Positions 34,874 through 47,134 of a DNA stretch of 64,000 nt are shown piece after piece. The stretch spans positions 21,801,237 through 21,865,236 of the forward strand of contig OX388307.1 of assembly GCA_947579605.1 (NCBI GenBank), written 5' to 3'. The notes below the pieces were generated by a model. It saw only the letters and a program-made list of their open reading frames with translations. It was not told the origin of the DNA and searched no databases. The translations under genes were made by a program, and so were the position numbers. The stretch comes from Athripsodes cinereus (taxonomy: Eukaryota > Arthropoda > Insecta > Trichoptera > Leptoceridae). Position 1 is the stretch's first letter. Each line of letters begins with the position of its first letter.

Positions 34874-37800
34874 TTAATAACAGTCAAGAGAATTGGCTTC
34901 TGATTTTGGTATGTATATGGCGAGAATATCTTCAATCAGAGAATCAATATCGGTGGATATGCCTATGCTCCACTTGTACTTCTGATCAATTATTTTTCTG
35001 TAGTTTGTTACTTTTACTGTTTTCATAAATACTTTGGGATCAATAAACATGTTAGTAACATCTTTGATACCATTTGTTTTAGCAAAATCATAATTTTTGG
35101 GAGTTTCTGGTGGTTTCACTTTCATTTGGTTTGTGTATACATTTGCTAATAAGTTGACATCTTTGGAATTTACAATGTATTCAATAATGTGATCAGCCTT
35201 TTTAACTGGTATAGACGAGGCTGAGTTGAGTGTGATGCTCACCTCTCCACCTGTCAATTCATTTCTTACGTCAGCTGTGTTTCTATATTTACTAATTTCT
35301 GCAATTTCTGATTCCGTTTTAGTAAAGTTGGTATCAAACACAGGCCTGGGTAGGGAAGGATCCTCAGGAGTAGAGGTGGTATCATGGTAATTATATTTAT
35401 TAAAGAGCTCTAGAATTTCATTTATCACTTCCAAACTCTTCTCCATGACTTGTATTTCTGATTCATCATTCATGCAACAGAGCAGAACACCGAGGCACCC
35501 TCTGAGGGCTAATTCATGTAATATTTTCTTCAATCTCTTATTAATTTCTATTTCAGTGAGTTGAACAATTTTTCTATTTTCTTTTGAAAATGTGACAGAA
35601 GGGAACACCCCATCGATCATTCCTTGATGACTCATCTGACTGTGGATGACTTCCCTCCAGAACTCCAATGCGCTCAATTGAACTTCCCAATGCAGATCTT
35701 TCACCGCAGAATGGAACATAGTGACAAAGATATCATCTAAAATTGGAGCTGCAAACTTCTTGCCAATGTACATATTAGTAATTACAGACACGGCCTCTTT
35801 ACGGACAAGGCCTTCAGACTCCTCATACAGAAGTTGCATTATTCTCCCCTACAATAAAATGTAAAGAATATGCATTAAAGTTTGTACATGTTAAAAAATC
35901 ATATTCACATCAAAAGGTGTAATGTATGTATTTATTATTCGACCACAGTAAACTATCCTATGTTCATAATACTTACAGGTAAATCTAGAAATTTGATATG
36001 GTTCTCCCAAAAGACCTTTATCCTCACCATCACAGAGAGGCACTTCAACGCAGTAGCCCTGACGTATGTTTCAGAATCATCAAATGCCACAGACACTACT
36101 AATTCTGGAAGTTCATTTTCCACTATTTGTTGTTGAAAAGCAGTAAATTCTGAAATAAACAAAAGTATCACCAATTGTCAAATAAAAAGACACGTATTTT
36201 ATTATCATTATATTAGTATCCTAAGAAAATACTAGACACAAAATTGTGCCATTACCATAAGATATTACATGCATAACGTATTTGTGCCATTACCATAAGA
36301 TATTACATGCATAACGTATTTAGAGGTGGTTAGTAGGCTGATAGTAAAAGCCTCAGATTTTCAATTGAAATATCACATGTTCAAATCCCCCTATTCACTC
36401 TACTTTCACAACACAAGTATATTGCTTACTATTTCGAATGTAACTGGGTTTATTTAGAATGCAGATTCATCTTTAACAAAATAATATCTAAAATTTTAAT
36501 GGATTTGTATTGACAAAATAAATCAATATAAATTTGCTGGTTACTTTATTTGTCGAAAGTACAATTAAAAAGTACACTATGATAAAATCTTAACTGTTAG
36601 AGAAATATTTTGGTAAAAATTACAATTATCAACATCAATTGTAATAAAAATGATAAAAAAATTGTGTTATCCAATAGGTCAACACACACAAGTTGTACAA
36701 AGCTAAACAGTATATGATAGGTATTTGTGTATCATGTAGACTCAGGCGCGTCATCTAATATATAAAAATACACTTCATTAGATAAAAATATACTAGACAC
36801 CATTTTGTACCAGAGCCCGTAGACAAACCATATTTAGCGATCGACTACTGGCGAACTTTTCGACAATCTACCTACATGTACCGTGTAATTATGCGTTATT
36901 GTCGAAAATTCGTTTGTAGTCGATCACCGAGTGCGTGTTTGTCTAGGGGGTCAGGTCTTCAAATGTTTATAAGATTTGCCGTGGCAGGTAATCTTCAACA
37001 CACAGCCCAACAGCCTGTAAAGATTTTCCTTTTCACATGATGTAATTCAAATCATTAAAGAAAATATATTTATTTTCAAACCAAGTGTATGTTTGAACAC
37101 AGAAATAAGATGATTATTTAAAAACAAACATAACTTTGAAAACAACGGATTATTTGAAACCAGTAAAACATGATAGTAGTATGACATCAATATAGTTAGA
37201 ATATGAATATCATCTTTCACATGAATCAACTATTTCATTTGTAAATGGGTTTCTTTGAAAAAAATGTACAGACATATTTTTTTTTAAATTCTACCCATGA
37301 AGTGGCTCGTACCGAGAAAGCATCTGGTTTTAAATTTTAGCTGTGAGTGAGGTGGTTGGTAGCCTGATGGCTAATACTCAAGACTTTAAATTGAGATTCT
37401 AGGTTCAAATAAAGTAGACGATAAAGATATGTTGTAGTACTCACTGCTTTCAGCAATACCCACAACTACATAGAGGAGTTCCATGGCAGAATCCCTTATG
37501 CACCAGTTGGGGTCGTGTAACTTTACATACACATTTCTACTCAAGTCTTCTATTACTGATCCTGTAGCAGAGTTCATCAGCAAGGCCAAATTCGGAGAAA
37601 GATACTTCTTAATAGTCAACTCTGACAATTTGAATGCCAGTATATTGAGCTACAATGAAAACAGAAGATAATCATCATCACAAGATTAGTACACTTTTAA
37701 AGTAACAATAGGTATTCTAAAAAGATTCAATAAATTATGACAATTACCTTTGGATCAATATTGCTGGTTTTTAAAACTCTAGCACAAAAATTATGCACAC

Positions 37801-39526
37801 AAAGGCTCTCAACAGTTTCTTGCCATTGTATACCGAAGTGTTCAATGTAAAGGTAAATAGCTTCCAGCATAGTGCACACTAACGTCACAGTTTCTCTGGT
37901 GTCTATTCCTGTCACCACATAGTTTGTCAAGTCATGATCCTCTGGAATGAAGTCATTGAGACAATAGAAGAAGGACTGGAATATCAAGACAGCTTGGGAC
38001 TTATCCAAGTACTTCATGTAAGATACTGTGCTCTGAATAGCCTTTATTACTACAGTTGGATCATTCTTTTCTTTTATTAAATCCCTAAAGGAGTAAATCA
38101 ACCTGGTGGTGTGCTCACAAACAGAGGATACTAATTTGTCTACATAAGCATCCACAAATTCATTTTTACACAACTGCAAAGAGCGAAGCATTGGAACCAA
38201 AGACATTATCATTATCTGATTAGTGAAATCTAAATTTTTCCCTTCTTTTTCAAAGGTCATATTCATTTTGTGATGTTCTTTAATCTTGCACAGCAACATA
38301 AAAGCAAATCCACTGAATTCGATAATAACTTCTGAATTCCTCTTCGAGAGAATAGCAGATATGGTATTGCATTGGATCATGGCATACTCTAACAGTTCAT
38401 CATCACCCAATTGATATGTTTCCTTGTCTACAGACACGTCAACCATCCAGTGGATATAGATCAATTTGGACATAGCATTGAGAAGATCGGTTTTTCGGCA
38501 GATATGGAATAGCTGACAAAGTTGCCATTTTAAATTGAATCTTTTGTTTAGATGTTTAATAATGTAGTTTGATTTACCAAATCTTTCAATGTTATACAAA
38601 ATCTCTGTTAAGACATTTAAGGAAGGATAAAATGCAGCATACATTTCTAAATCCGCATCATCATCCATGACAGTGCAGCTGGACCACTTGTTTACAAGTA
38701 AAGGAGTGACTATAGCAGTCAATAATTGTTCACAGCAATCATATTGTTCCATGTCATTTAGTTTCCATATGAAGTTTGCAATAAATTTGTTACCATGCCT
38801 TAAGAAGTAAATTGTTTGATTTTGTTGGCACAGAGTAAGTACATCTGACCACTTTCCGTGGGAAATCAGCCAATCTACACCAGAACCATGACCAGTCATG
38901 GATGACAATACTTCTAGTAGAGCCAACTTTATACAAGGGTTTTTCTCAGACATGATGTTTAATTTTGAGAACATATTTTGGTAGACATTTTCGGATAACA
39001 ATTTTACAAATTTGAGTTCATTCTTAGTGATTTTTGCTATCAATCTCAAAACGAAAGCTTTGATGAGATAATTAGCACTTTTGAGATGGTCATCATAATA
39101 CGTAAAACTGAATATTCCAAATTCTGTTACGGCAGGAAGTTCTAGGAGGGAATCATTATTCTCTGTAACGATATAAAATACAAATAATATTTATTTATTT
39201 TTAACATTTTCAACAAGGATACAAACAGTCATATCATAAACAATGTGGAAAAATAATTTAACCAATCAAATACTATTAACTATACAAACTAATTAACTAT
39301 ACAAATACAAAAACTAAACAAAACATGGTAACTATCAATTAAGGTTAAAAATATTTGATCATGTATTTGACATAATATTACAAACTATCGTATTCTTACC
39401 TGGAATATTTTCCGCAAGACGAGTTAATAGTTTGTCCAAACAAAAATTACTACTGGGATTATAATCGGGTTCTAGAATTTTTTTGAAAACTTCTTGAAGT
39501 TTAGAATTCATAGCTTTTTTATCCAT
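34874..39526 (-). CDS. BRAT1: BRCA1-associated ATM activator 1 (BRAT1) homologue
   Basis: HEAT-repeat protein that in animals binds the Integrator endonuclease heterodimer INTS9-INTS11 and was first described as an ATM partner; nuclear and cytoplasmic. Exons on the minus strand: 39526-39400, 39162-37748, 37649-37445, 36149-35977, 35848-34874, with consistent GT-AG sites and phases, giving 964 residues (human about 820). Helical HEAT-type segments are clearest at LLYEESEGLVRKEAVSVI, MFHSAVKDLHWEVQLSALEF, LHDPNWCIRDSAMELLYVVV and FDDSETYVRATALKCLSVM, and 'HWEVQLSALEFW' is the type of segment that identifies the family. The protein ends …NSLDCY. I start at ATGGAT (39526) because the frame above it has no ATG before a stop; a second ATG lies five codons on. 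It diverges from PIGQ and converges on SLC25A38. No disruption seen. Identity is from pattern recall, hence not certain. Confidence 0.8.
36245..36320. repeat. 38-bp tandem duplication
   Basis: The unit tgtgccattaccataagata followed by ttacatgcataacgtatt occurs twice back to back without a difference, in BRAT1 intron 3. The identity indicates a very recent duplication or an assembly artefact. Confidence 0.9.
36815..36950. mobile_element. Small foldback MITE in BRAT1 intron 3
   Basis: The left arm 'cccgtagacaaacc…cgatcgactac…cgaacttttcgacaat' pairs with the right arm 'attgtcgaaaattcg…gtagtcgatc…gtttgtctaggg'. The arms are about 55 bases around a short loop near 36890. No coding capacity. Flanking duplication not clear. 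Confidence 0.75.
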
Positions 39527-40095
39527 TATCACGGATTCTTTACACCAATTCAAGTAGGTTATGTCTACATCGACATACAAACTGTAGCGCGATATAAGAC
39601 GTTCAAGCCGACTCGACACCCTTTACTTGAATAAAAAAATCACAATATTTCAAGTAAATGTTTTCTAACCTACTAAAAATCTTTGCAATTGTTATATTGA
39701 CGCAACACAGCCGATCGCAGTTTATTGTACGATAGATATCCCACCAGCCAAAGAGAATATAATACTACGTACCACCAGCATTCAAAATCCTTTCAATGAA
39801 AAGTTTTAATACGACATTATAAATATGATGAAAAGCGCTGACAGAAGCAGTGTTGCCAGGCTCGTATTTTGTGATAAATTTTCATTGGAGGATCATCCAG
39901 AGTGAGCAAGTGTGAATACCCCTTTACTATATTTGTTGACAATTATTTCATTATCATAATATTATAATTTATTTGGTGAAAAACATTATGATTAAGTGAT
40001 TATGAGTAGAAAATTCATGAATTTAATTTTGATGCGTTCATCTTATCCTGAAAATTAACAAAATTTTGTAAGCGGTCTGTCTTTGGTCAGAATCT
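39527..40095. promoter_or_regulatory. Presumed BRAT1 upstream region
   Basis: Shared interval between the divergent BRAT1 and PIGQ genes, on the BRAT1 side of the hAT-like insertion. A splice acceptor-like 'attcaagtaaag' just above the BRAT1 frame suggests that a non-coding first exon may exist. No core promoter motif can be named. Confidence 0.3.
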
Positions 40096-40103
40096 CTGTC
40101 TTG

Positions 40104-41150
40104 TAGTCATGGGTAACAGATCACTTTGAGGCGACCCGACCCGTTCGGGTCCACTGATAGCAGTGAGCCGAACATATGATTCGGGTCACGGGTCTTTCCG
40201 GTTACAACCCAGATCTTTGTCTTTAGCTCGGACCCGTTTCCGCTGTAGGTACATACACGGGTCACGGGTCTTTCCGGTTGCAGCATGTATACCTGTGTCT
40301 ACGGGTCGGATCTGTTTCCGGTGTTGATAGCTTATTGTCTATGATCCACTATGTCTTTCATACGGTATGGAGATTTTTACACTTAATATCTGAACGGAGT
40401 ACTCAATAATTATAAGAATAATAATAATGACATTTATTGGCCATAAAATATTTATTTATTTACATAACAAACAGCTGTATCAGCCTTTACAAATAATACA
40501 AATTAAAAAAAAAACAGTCAAGAGAAATAATGCATAAACAAAGAAAAACAATATAAATAAAGGAAAAAAAAACAACATACCTACTACCAATTAATTTCAA
40601 TTAGGAAAATACTTTTTATTGTGAACTGTGCAAAGGTTTAGTTGAAATAAATAGTGGATAAGCTATTGATTAAAGGTAAACATTTTATATGAAAAAGTAT
40701 TGGTTTCATAAAATGTTTCGCCATGATATTTTTTTGTGAAATATTTTGTGTTTGTGTATTGTAGTATTATTTTGTGAAAAATGTTTTTAGAGACTAGCAA
40801 AACTTTGCGATACTTTCCAGCAATAAAACACAATATATTATTATTAGAATACGGATTTGTATGTATGGGAAGCGGCGTGATGGTATGTATGTATGGGTAA
40901 GTACAAACGGTCATTCTATTCAATTTGTGAACAAAACATACAGAACTTACGTGTCATCCGCTTAAACGGATCCTACATGTCATTGTCTCAAACAGATCTT
41001 TCGGGTCATCGGGTCCTCACAGATCCAACGGGTCTCCGCTCAAACAGATCATTAGGACCCGTAAGATCCGTAGGTGATCTGTAGACCCGCGGGTCAATTT
41101 GGAAGGACCCGAACATTTGACTCGGGTCGGATCTGTGTTACACATGACTA
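40104..41150. mobile_element. hAT-like non-autonomous element with GGGTC-rich ends
   Basis: The ends are tagtcatgggtaacagatc and, on the minus strand, tagtcatgtgtaacacagatc. The element is flanked by a perfect 8-base duplication ctgtcttg (40096-40103 and 41151-41158). Both subterminal regions, about 200 bases each, are packed with 'cgggtc', 'gacccg' and 'cagatc' words, including 'cgggtcacgggtctttccgg'-like repeats at about 40190 and 40258. The 600-base core is AT-rich and has no transposase. It sits between the divergent genes BRAT1 and PIGQ. Confidence 0.93.
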
Positions 41151-41453
41151 CTGTCTTGTATCTTCAGCTTTAGAATGCAGTGCAGCCTGCTGAACGACAC
41201 CCAAATGTCAAAACACGAGTTCTAGTAATGTCAATATCATATTCAAAATTAAAAAATTAAAAACTGAGTGAGAAACGGAGGCCTTCGTTAATTGTTTAAA
41301 TACTTTTTCTAAAAATAATTTCAACTTGACATCAATAAAAATATGACATTATGATTCCCTCTAACACAATGAGAGTTATGTGCAAAGATGGTTATGTGCA
41401 CTATTTTTTAATAAATTCGTCTGATGTACATATTTAAACAGATATTCAGTAAA

Positions 41454-44400
41454 ATGGATCTACAACAAATTAATATATTTATGCCAGTTTCTTATCAGTA
41501 TGTATGTAGTTGTGAAGTAAATGGTTATTTCATGAAAAACTCTGATCAGTCACTGAATATTTATGTTTGTAAAATTAACAGTGAAAAGTGTAAGGACAGA
41601 AACTGTTGTGCAGGATGGAGTATTTTAAGGTCTCAGAAAGTCAGTGGAGTATTAAAAAACAATGAGCATGGTACTCAAGCACATGCCCTTAATTCAAATA
41701 CTTTCTGTATAAGTGTTATAAACAAAAATGTAGATTTATGCTTCTTAAAAATTAATGGTATAGAATACAATGTAGCACATCTCAATATCTTTATTTTATT
41801 TTATGATTACCCAGCATTTGTGAAATGCGAAGATAGCCTAATGAATAAATGTAAAGATGGCTATATAGAAAAAAGAAATATGTTTGAAAATTTAAATATG
41901 ATAGTGAAGCACAATAATGGAACATGTTTGAGAGAATGTGATATAGGGAATAGTGTACAAAGCAGTGTGGTAGAAAGATGGAAACTCTTATTGTATGCTT
42001 ATAAGTTGTCGAGTTTTCTGTGCAATTACTCAAACTTATGTGTGCAGTTGGAGTGTTTTGTCAGATCGTTCTATTGGGTTTTAAACTCTATTTGGACAGA
42101 AAAAAGGGTAGGTATACTTATAATAATTTCTTTTGAATATGAAATTTTTTTAATACTATTCAATTGTGTATTATTTAAGGTTAAAATTTGTCAGTGTGTT
42201 TGTTATATTATTTTAATGTTTTCTGTGTTTTTTATTTTATTATTTTGTTGGATTTTTGTTAACTTTAATGTTTATCCTCCATTGATAATGTTATAGGTTC
42301 TTAGTTGTATGTTTACTTTTTTATATTTTTCTATTTATATGTAAATTATATATTTTTTTGTTAAAGGCTTATAGCCGTTTATTGTGTAAAATAAATAAAT
42401 ATAAATATGATATTTTCAGCTCTCAGTCCGGACAGGGAACTTACTTACTTCTTTGTTGCTCGACATAGTCGGAGGATTGTTAATATTGAACTGGATTAAG
42501 CAGTCTTCAATCACTCCTGTTGACAATTTATATTACATGATTGAGGTATGTTATGTCAATATTTACTATAATATTATACCCTCAAACCGTATCCCAAGTG
42601 AAGTAGGCAAAGGGAACGGAACACTATATACATCTATTCTTATATACTTCTTTCGCTTCTTCTAAATTGATACAATTTTTCATAACGCCCATCAATTTCT
42701 CTTACTCACACATACCCGTCGTTGAGAATTTGATCCACATGATAAAATCACGTGGTACTCGGACTCCTGCGGTTCCTTGTACTCCCTCTTACAGATAGGT
42801 ATATTCTGTTTGTCATCCATTTGTTTCACATGTCCAAACTATCTCACTTTTTTACGCGCATTCTATCAACAATGTTCATATTTTTACGCCGCGTGAAGTA
42901 GTGTTTTTCTATTCATCCCCTTTTTCCTTTCGACACAGATATAGAGAGTATGTGACTTAAGTGTGAAGTTGATTGTGAAAAAATACAGTATTATTATGAA
43001 TGAAAAGAAAGAAAATTGCTTTCTGAGCAACTTAATAGATTATACTTTTTCTTTCATTTGTTTACAGCTAATTGTGAATAATTTGCAGTCCTTATTGCAA
43101 TGGTTGATGGGATCACCAGCTGGTTTAAAGTTAAATCACACATTCAATACAATGCTAGGAAAATTCTTTTTGTATCATATTGGACTGTGGTGGATCTTCT
43201 TAGGTAGATATCAACATATTATATTTTAGTTAATAATTAAATCAAGTTTTATTAATTCTGGACATACATGAAAAATTAATGACAAAAGAGTAATAAAAAA
43301 TAAATATGTGACTAAATGGAACAGTGCAAAGATATGCACATATCTCATGAATCCAATTGTCAAGGGATGGAACTGTTTTGAATACATTAGCACTTACATA
43401 CATTCTTTTCCAGTCTGAATTGCCTTGTAACTTCAGTAAGTTGTGAGAGACACTGCTTTGTTTTTGTTTTATTAGATCTGCAGAATTACAGCTTAATGCA
43501 TATTTCAAATATGTTTATTTTTCATTGCAGTGATTATTAAAAGTTTCCTAGAAATGACATTGAACATTTTGCAAGTGTTGGGAATGCTGGGTATAACATT
43601 TCAGACAGCCATTCTTGCTGACTTACTTTCACTCTCTAGCTTCCATGTTTATTGCATATACACATATGCAGCAAGGTACATAATTCGTTTATAATTATAG
43701 TTATTCAATCTCTTGTGATATTATCTTCCATAATTTTAGACCGTAGAGAGAGGCATTTCTTCTAAATAATCTATTGATTTGGAAATTGGTGGTATATGAA
43801 TCTTTTGTAAGAAGATACAGAACGTCACCTCTTTGCCATAAAATTCAAATGAATGTTTCATTGTCGGATAAATGAAAAAATATTTATTATAATTAATCTT
43901 TATATGTAATTAAGAACTATTATTAACTTACTTTGATTATTTTAGGCTGTACAATATTCAGATTAGTGGTCTGATAGCACTTTGGAGACTGTTTCTTGGC
44001 AGGAAACATAATCCTCTTCGTGGTGGTGTTGACTCTTGTGAATATAATCATCATCAACTGTTTGTTGGGACTTTGGCATTCACCATTCTCCTATTTTTAT
44101 TACCAACTACATTCCTGTATTATACTGTTTTTACATCTGTAAGTACCAAGACACTTTTGTCTTTCATTATTTTAATAGTGTGGTGGCTTTCTATTATATT
44201 GAAATAGAGATATCACTTAAATATTTTAGACATACCTCTCTGGTATTATACATGAATTGTGATCGTGAGTACAAATTCTTTTAAATTTTCATTGTTTTCC
44301 ACTATTTTTTTTTATTTTCAGTTCAGAGTATTATTGGTTTTATTGGGAGGTTTCTTGTCAAGATTACGGTACTGCATCCAATCTCTTCCTCTTTATTTAG

Positions 44401-45299
44401 TTGGCTTGTGGCTTCTTGGTTCTCCGAGAATTGCAGGTGATTTAAATTTTTTTTCATCCAATACATAAAATGTATATCTTATTTTAATTATTATATTTCT
44501 TGAATTACTAAACTATGTTCATGCTGTATGACGTAATGAAGGCATTCATTCGAATATTTCTTCGGAGAATGCTCCGAAGTGTCACAGAAAAATTTAAGAT
44601 TTTTGCTTGATGCTTGATGATTGACATTCGCATCCAGCTGTCTGTACGCCGCCAATTGTATATGTAACTTGTAGTGTATTTATCATACCTAAGGAAAGTA
44701 TTGTTACACATCTACAGTGTTATAGCAATCATCATCAGCTCCAAAAGTAGAAGGTTATATATTGGTATCACACTATTTATTGGGGCTTTATGATACCTTC
44801 TTCTTGACTAGACAAGTACTCATCTTATAGTATATACTTATTGACTTGTTAGTAGTAACACTGTGACACGTAAAATACCGATATGTATGTTGACTAAATT
44901 TTTAAATAAAAGTTTATAAGTGTACCACCACATCATTTGTAATCTCCAAAGAACTAATATCAAATTGTGATGTAGAGGAGTATACCACATAACTCAAATT
45001 GTGAAACAAATATTTAATTATCCCTTTTTAAATTATCCAACTAAAGTTAAATTGTGTAAAAATTGTTTTCATATGATATACGGTCATATTTTTTTTCAAC
45101 AGGAAACATCAAAGTAACAGTGGATCACCAAAGGAATACTTGCAGAAATCCGGTTTATTTATCAGTTACATTAAAAACTGCTTTCCTATTCCATCTTATT
45201 TCTGAATACCATCCTCCACCAGTTGCTAAACCACATCCGATTAAATGGACTCAACTACTTACTTGTCTTGTCCATGGACACCTTTTATATCCAGTGTAA
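41454..45299 (+). CDS. PIGQ: Phosphatidylinositol N-acetylglucosaminyltransferase subunit Q (PIG-Q / GPI1)
   Basis: Subunit of the ER enzyme that adds GlcNAc to phosphatidylinositol, the first step of GPI-anchor synthesis; multi-pass membrane protein. Exons: 41454-42107, 42420-42545, 43068-43203, 43531-43675, 43946-44138, 44322-44436, 45103-45299, all with GT-AG sites and matching phases, giving 521 residues. Family hallmarks are [15 protein letters not shown] (exon 3), the hydrophobic [10 protein letters not shown], the [19 protein letters not shown] block (exon 4), and [14 protein letters not shown] followed by [19 protein letters not shown] (exon 5). The N-terminal exon is cysteine-rich and not conserved enough to judge. 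I chose ATG 41454 (aaaATGG) over the upstream in-frame ATG 41424 because its context is better. Intron 2 carries an RTE fragment. The gene looks intact. Confidence 0.93.
42575..42945 (-). pseudogene. RTE-type retrotransposon 3' fragment in PIGQ intron 2
   Basis: The plus strand runs 'taccctcaaaccgtatccca', 'agtgaagtaggcaaaggga', 'gatccacatgataaaatcac', 'ggactcctgcggttccttg', 'tttcacatgtccaaactat' and 'cgcgcattctatcaacaatg'. Read on the minus strand these are remains of the reverse-transcriptase tail of the same RTE family as 31640-31925, here longer but with shifted frames. It is antisense to PIGQ. Confidence 0.6.
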
Positions 45300-45822
45300 T
45301 GAGTTAGTATTTTTTTCCAAGTTTAAATCTTTTTATTTTGTTACTAACATAACATTGATTTATTTTTGTAGTCTATAGGCTTATGAAATATTTTTGTATG
45401 AAGTATTTCATACCTGTTGCCACAGTTATTTGCAGGCTAGTGACCCCACTGTAGTTGTTAATGCGGTAACCTACAGATTAAAACTAGTGTGTTTGTTGTC
45501 CAGTGCATATGGAAACTAGACAACTGGGTAGTGTGAAGCATTTAAAATTGTGTATTGTAATTATTTGTGTGTATCACAGTGACCTTTACACTTGTCATAT
45601 CTGATGCATTTCATGTTATATGAAAACTGTGTTATAAGAATTAGGTTAGTATAATAATTGTGTTATATAATATTAAGGTTTATTAAATTTTACGTGTTGG
45701 TTAAATTTGTTTTTTATTTTCGTCCATCTCACATAAATCTATCAAACTTCTTGTTTTAGCAGTGAAATGCCATATTATGCTGGTCTCATATAAATACGTA
45801 AGGATTTTTTCATACTTCACAC

Positions 45823-45997
45823 TTAGTGCCATTCTTTACCGGGAAACCACGACGACGTTGCCAAATAATTCATATCGAAATGTATTGGAACTAACACACG
45901 TGGCTATGGATTGGCCACGTCGCCAATCGTAGAATTATTTGGTTATGTAGCTAGCCGGCGACGTCGCCATGGTGTCCCGGTGAGGGATGGCACTTAA
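45823..45997. mobile_element. GC-rich MITE downstream of PIGQ
   Basis: The left end reads ttagtgccattctttaccgg followed by gaaaccacgacgacgt; the right end on the minus strand reads ttaagtgccatccctcaccg followed by ggacaccatggcgacgt. The inverted repeats are about 36 bases, with TTA(A)-like flanks. The interior again contains inverted 'ccaaataattc' and 'ggccacgtcgcc' blocks. No coding capacity. TTAA targeting is suggested but the left copy is not perfect. Confidence 0.75.
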
Positions 45998-46334
45998 GGT
46001 TATCCCCAGTTTAAAAAATGCTCATAGCAGATTAATGAAATTACTTTGACATCATCTGTCATTTGCACTTCAACTGTTGAGATTTGTGTCGTTTTCCTAG
46101 ATGAAAGATAATGTTAAAAATCAAAATTTTATTGATATGGCTCGTTAAAATGTTCTGGAATTTCATTTCTGGATTTCCTTTTATTAAAGGAGGACCAAAA
46201 ATAATTACAACGCAAAAAAATCTATAATATTCTGATGATGTGAAAAGTAACTTTTTCATAGAGATCTGTATATTCATTACATGCAGTATGTTTACTGGCT
46301 ACCCAATTTGTGGGAGATGCCAGGATGGTATAAA

Positions 46335-46615
46335 TAAATATATAACATCTATTCCAACACGGCATAATATCTCACAAGTGGGGTAGTCAGCAAACCACAT
46401 CTGCATGTAATAAATATGCAATCAGGCTTCTCTGTGCCACTAAATAATTAAGGCATTCAGGATGGGAAGCAAACCTCATTACTGAATTTAAGATGTACAA
46501 TGTCTTTATTTTTTTGAACATCCATCTTTTGCAGGATACTCTAAAACTTGCAGTAAAGGGTGGGAAACCAATTCTTTGCAATTCAGCTGGTGATGATATT
46601 CAGAAAAAAGGGTAA
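46335..46615 (+). repeat. Repeat A copy, near full length
   Basis: Runs from 'cacggcataatatctcacaa' and 'gtggggtagtcagcaaacca' through 'aggcattcaggatgggaagc', 'gaatttaagatgtacaatg' and 'catcttttgcaggatactc' to 'cagtaaagggtgggaaacca'. It is one of the two most complete copies here. Confidence 0.8.
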
Positions 46616-47134
46616 GGAAATATAAGATAAATGATTGTAGGAGATTTAACAAAAGAGATGGGGTAGTTATTTGATATTTACAGTATTTCTCAAACTTTTG
46701 TATATTTCCAGTGTCCACCATTACGCATGCTCGTGCGTAACCTGGATACGCAAATAAAAGCAGATTTTGGTAAAAATAAACATCTGACAAAAGGAAATAC
46801 AATAAATCGTTTATAATTTCAATAAAATAGATGGTTAAATAAATAAATAAATCTTAATTGGTCATAATCTTACACAAATACATAAACAATAATATTCAAC
46901 ATTTCTAAACGTGACAATTAGGCCAAAAGAAGGACTTGTTGCTGAGCAACATCTCCCAGTCAACCCTAAAACATTAACATGTGCAATACAATAATTGAAA
47001 CTTACATTTAAGACAAGTAATAATAATAATATATAAAATAAATAGATATCTGTGCACTCCTGGTGGGGACAAGGGGGAGGGTGAAGGAAAAAGATCTCTT
47101 TGTTAAGCGTCAATAAGTTACATATAATATCATC

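Noticed and set aside
40893..41084. 63-codon plus-strand frame with repeated 'TDPTGLRSNRS'
   Set aside because: It is a translation of the GGGTC/GATC repeats in the hAT-like element, not a protein-coding gene.
41791..42033. 80-codon minus-strand frame inside PIGQ exon 1
   Set aside because: Antisense shadow of the PIGQ coding exon with no features of its own.
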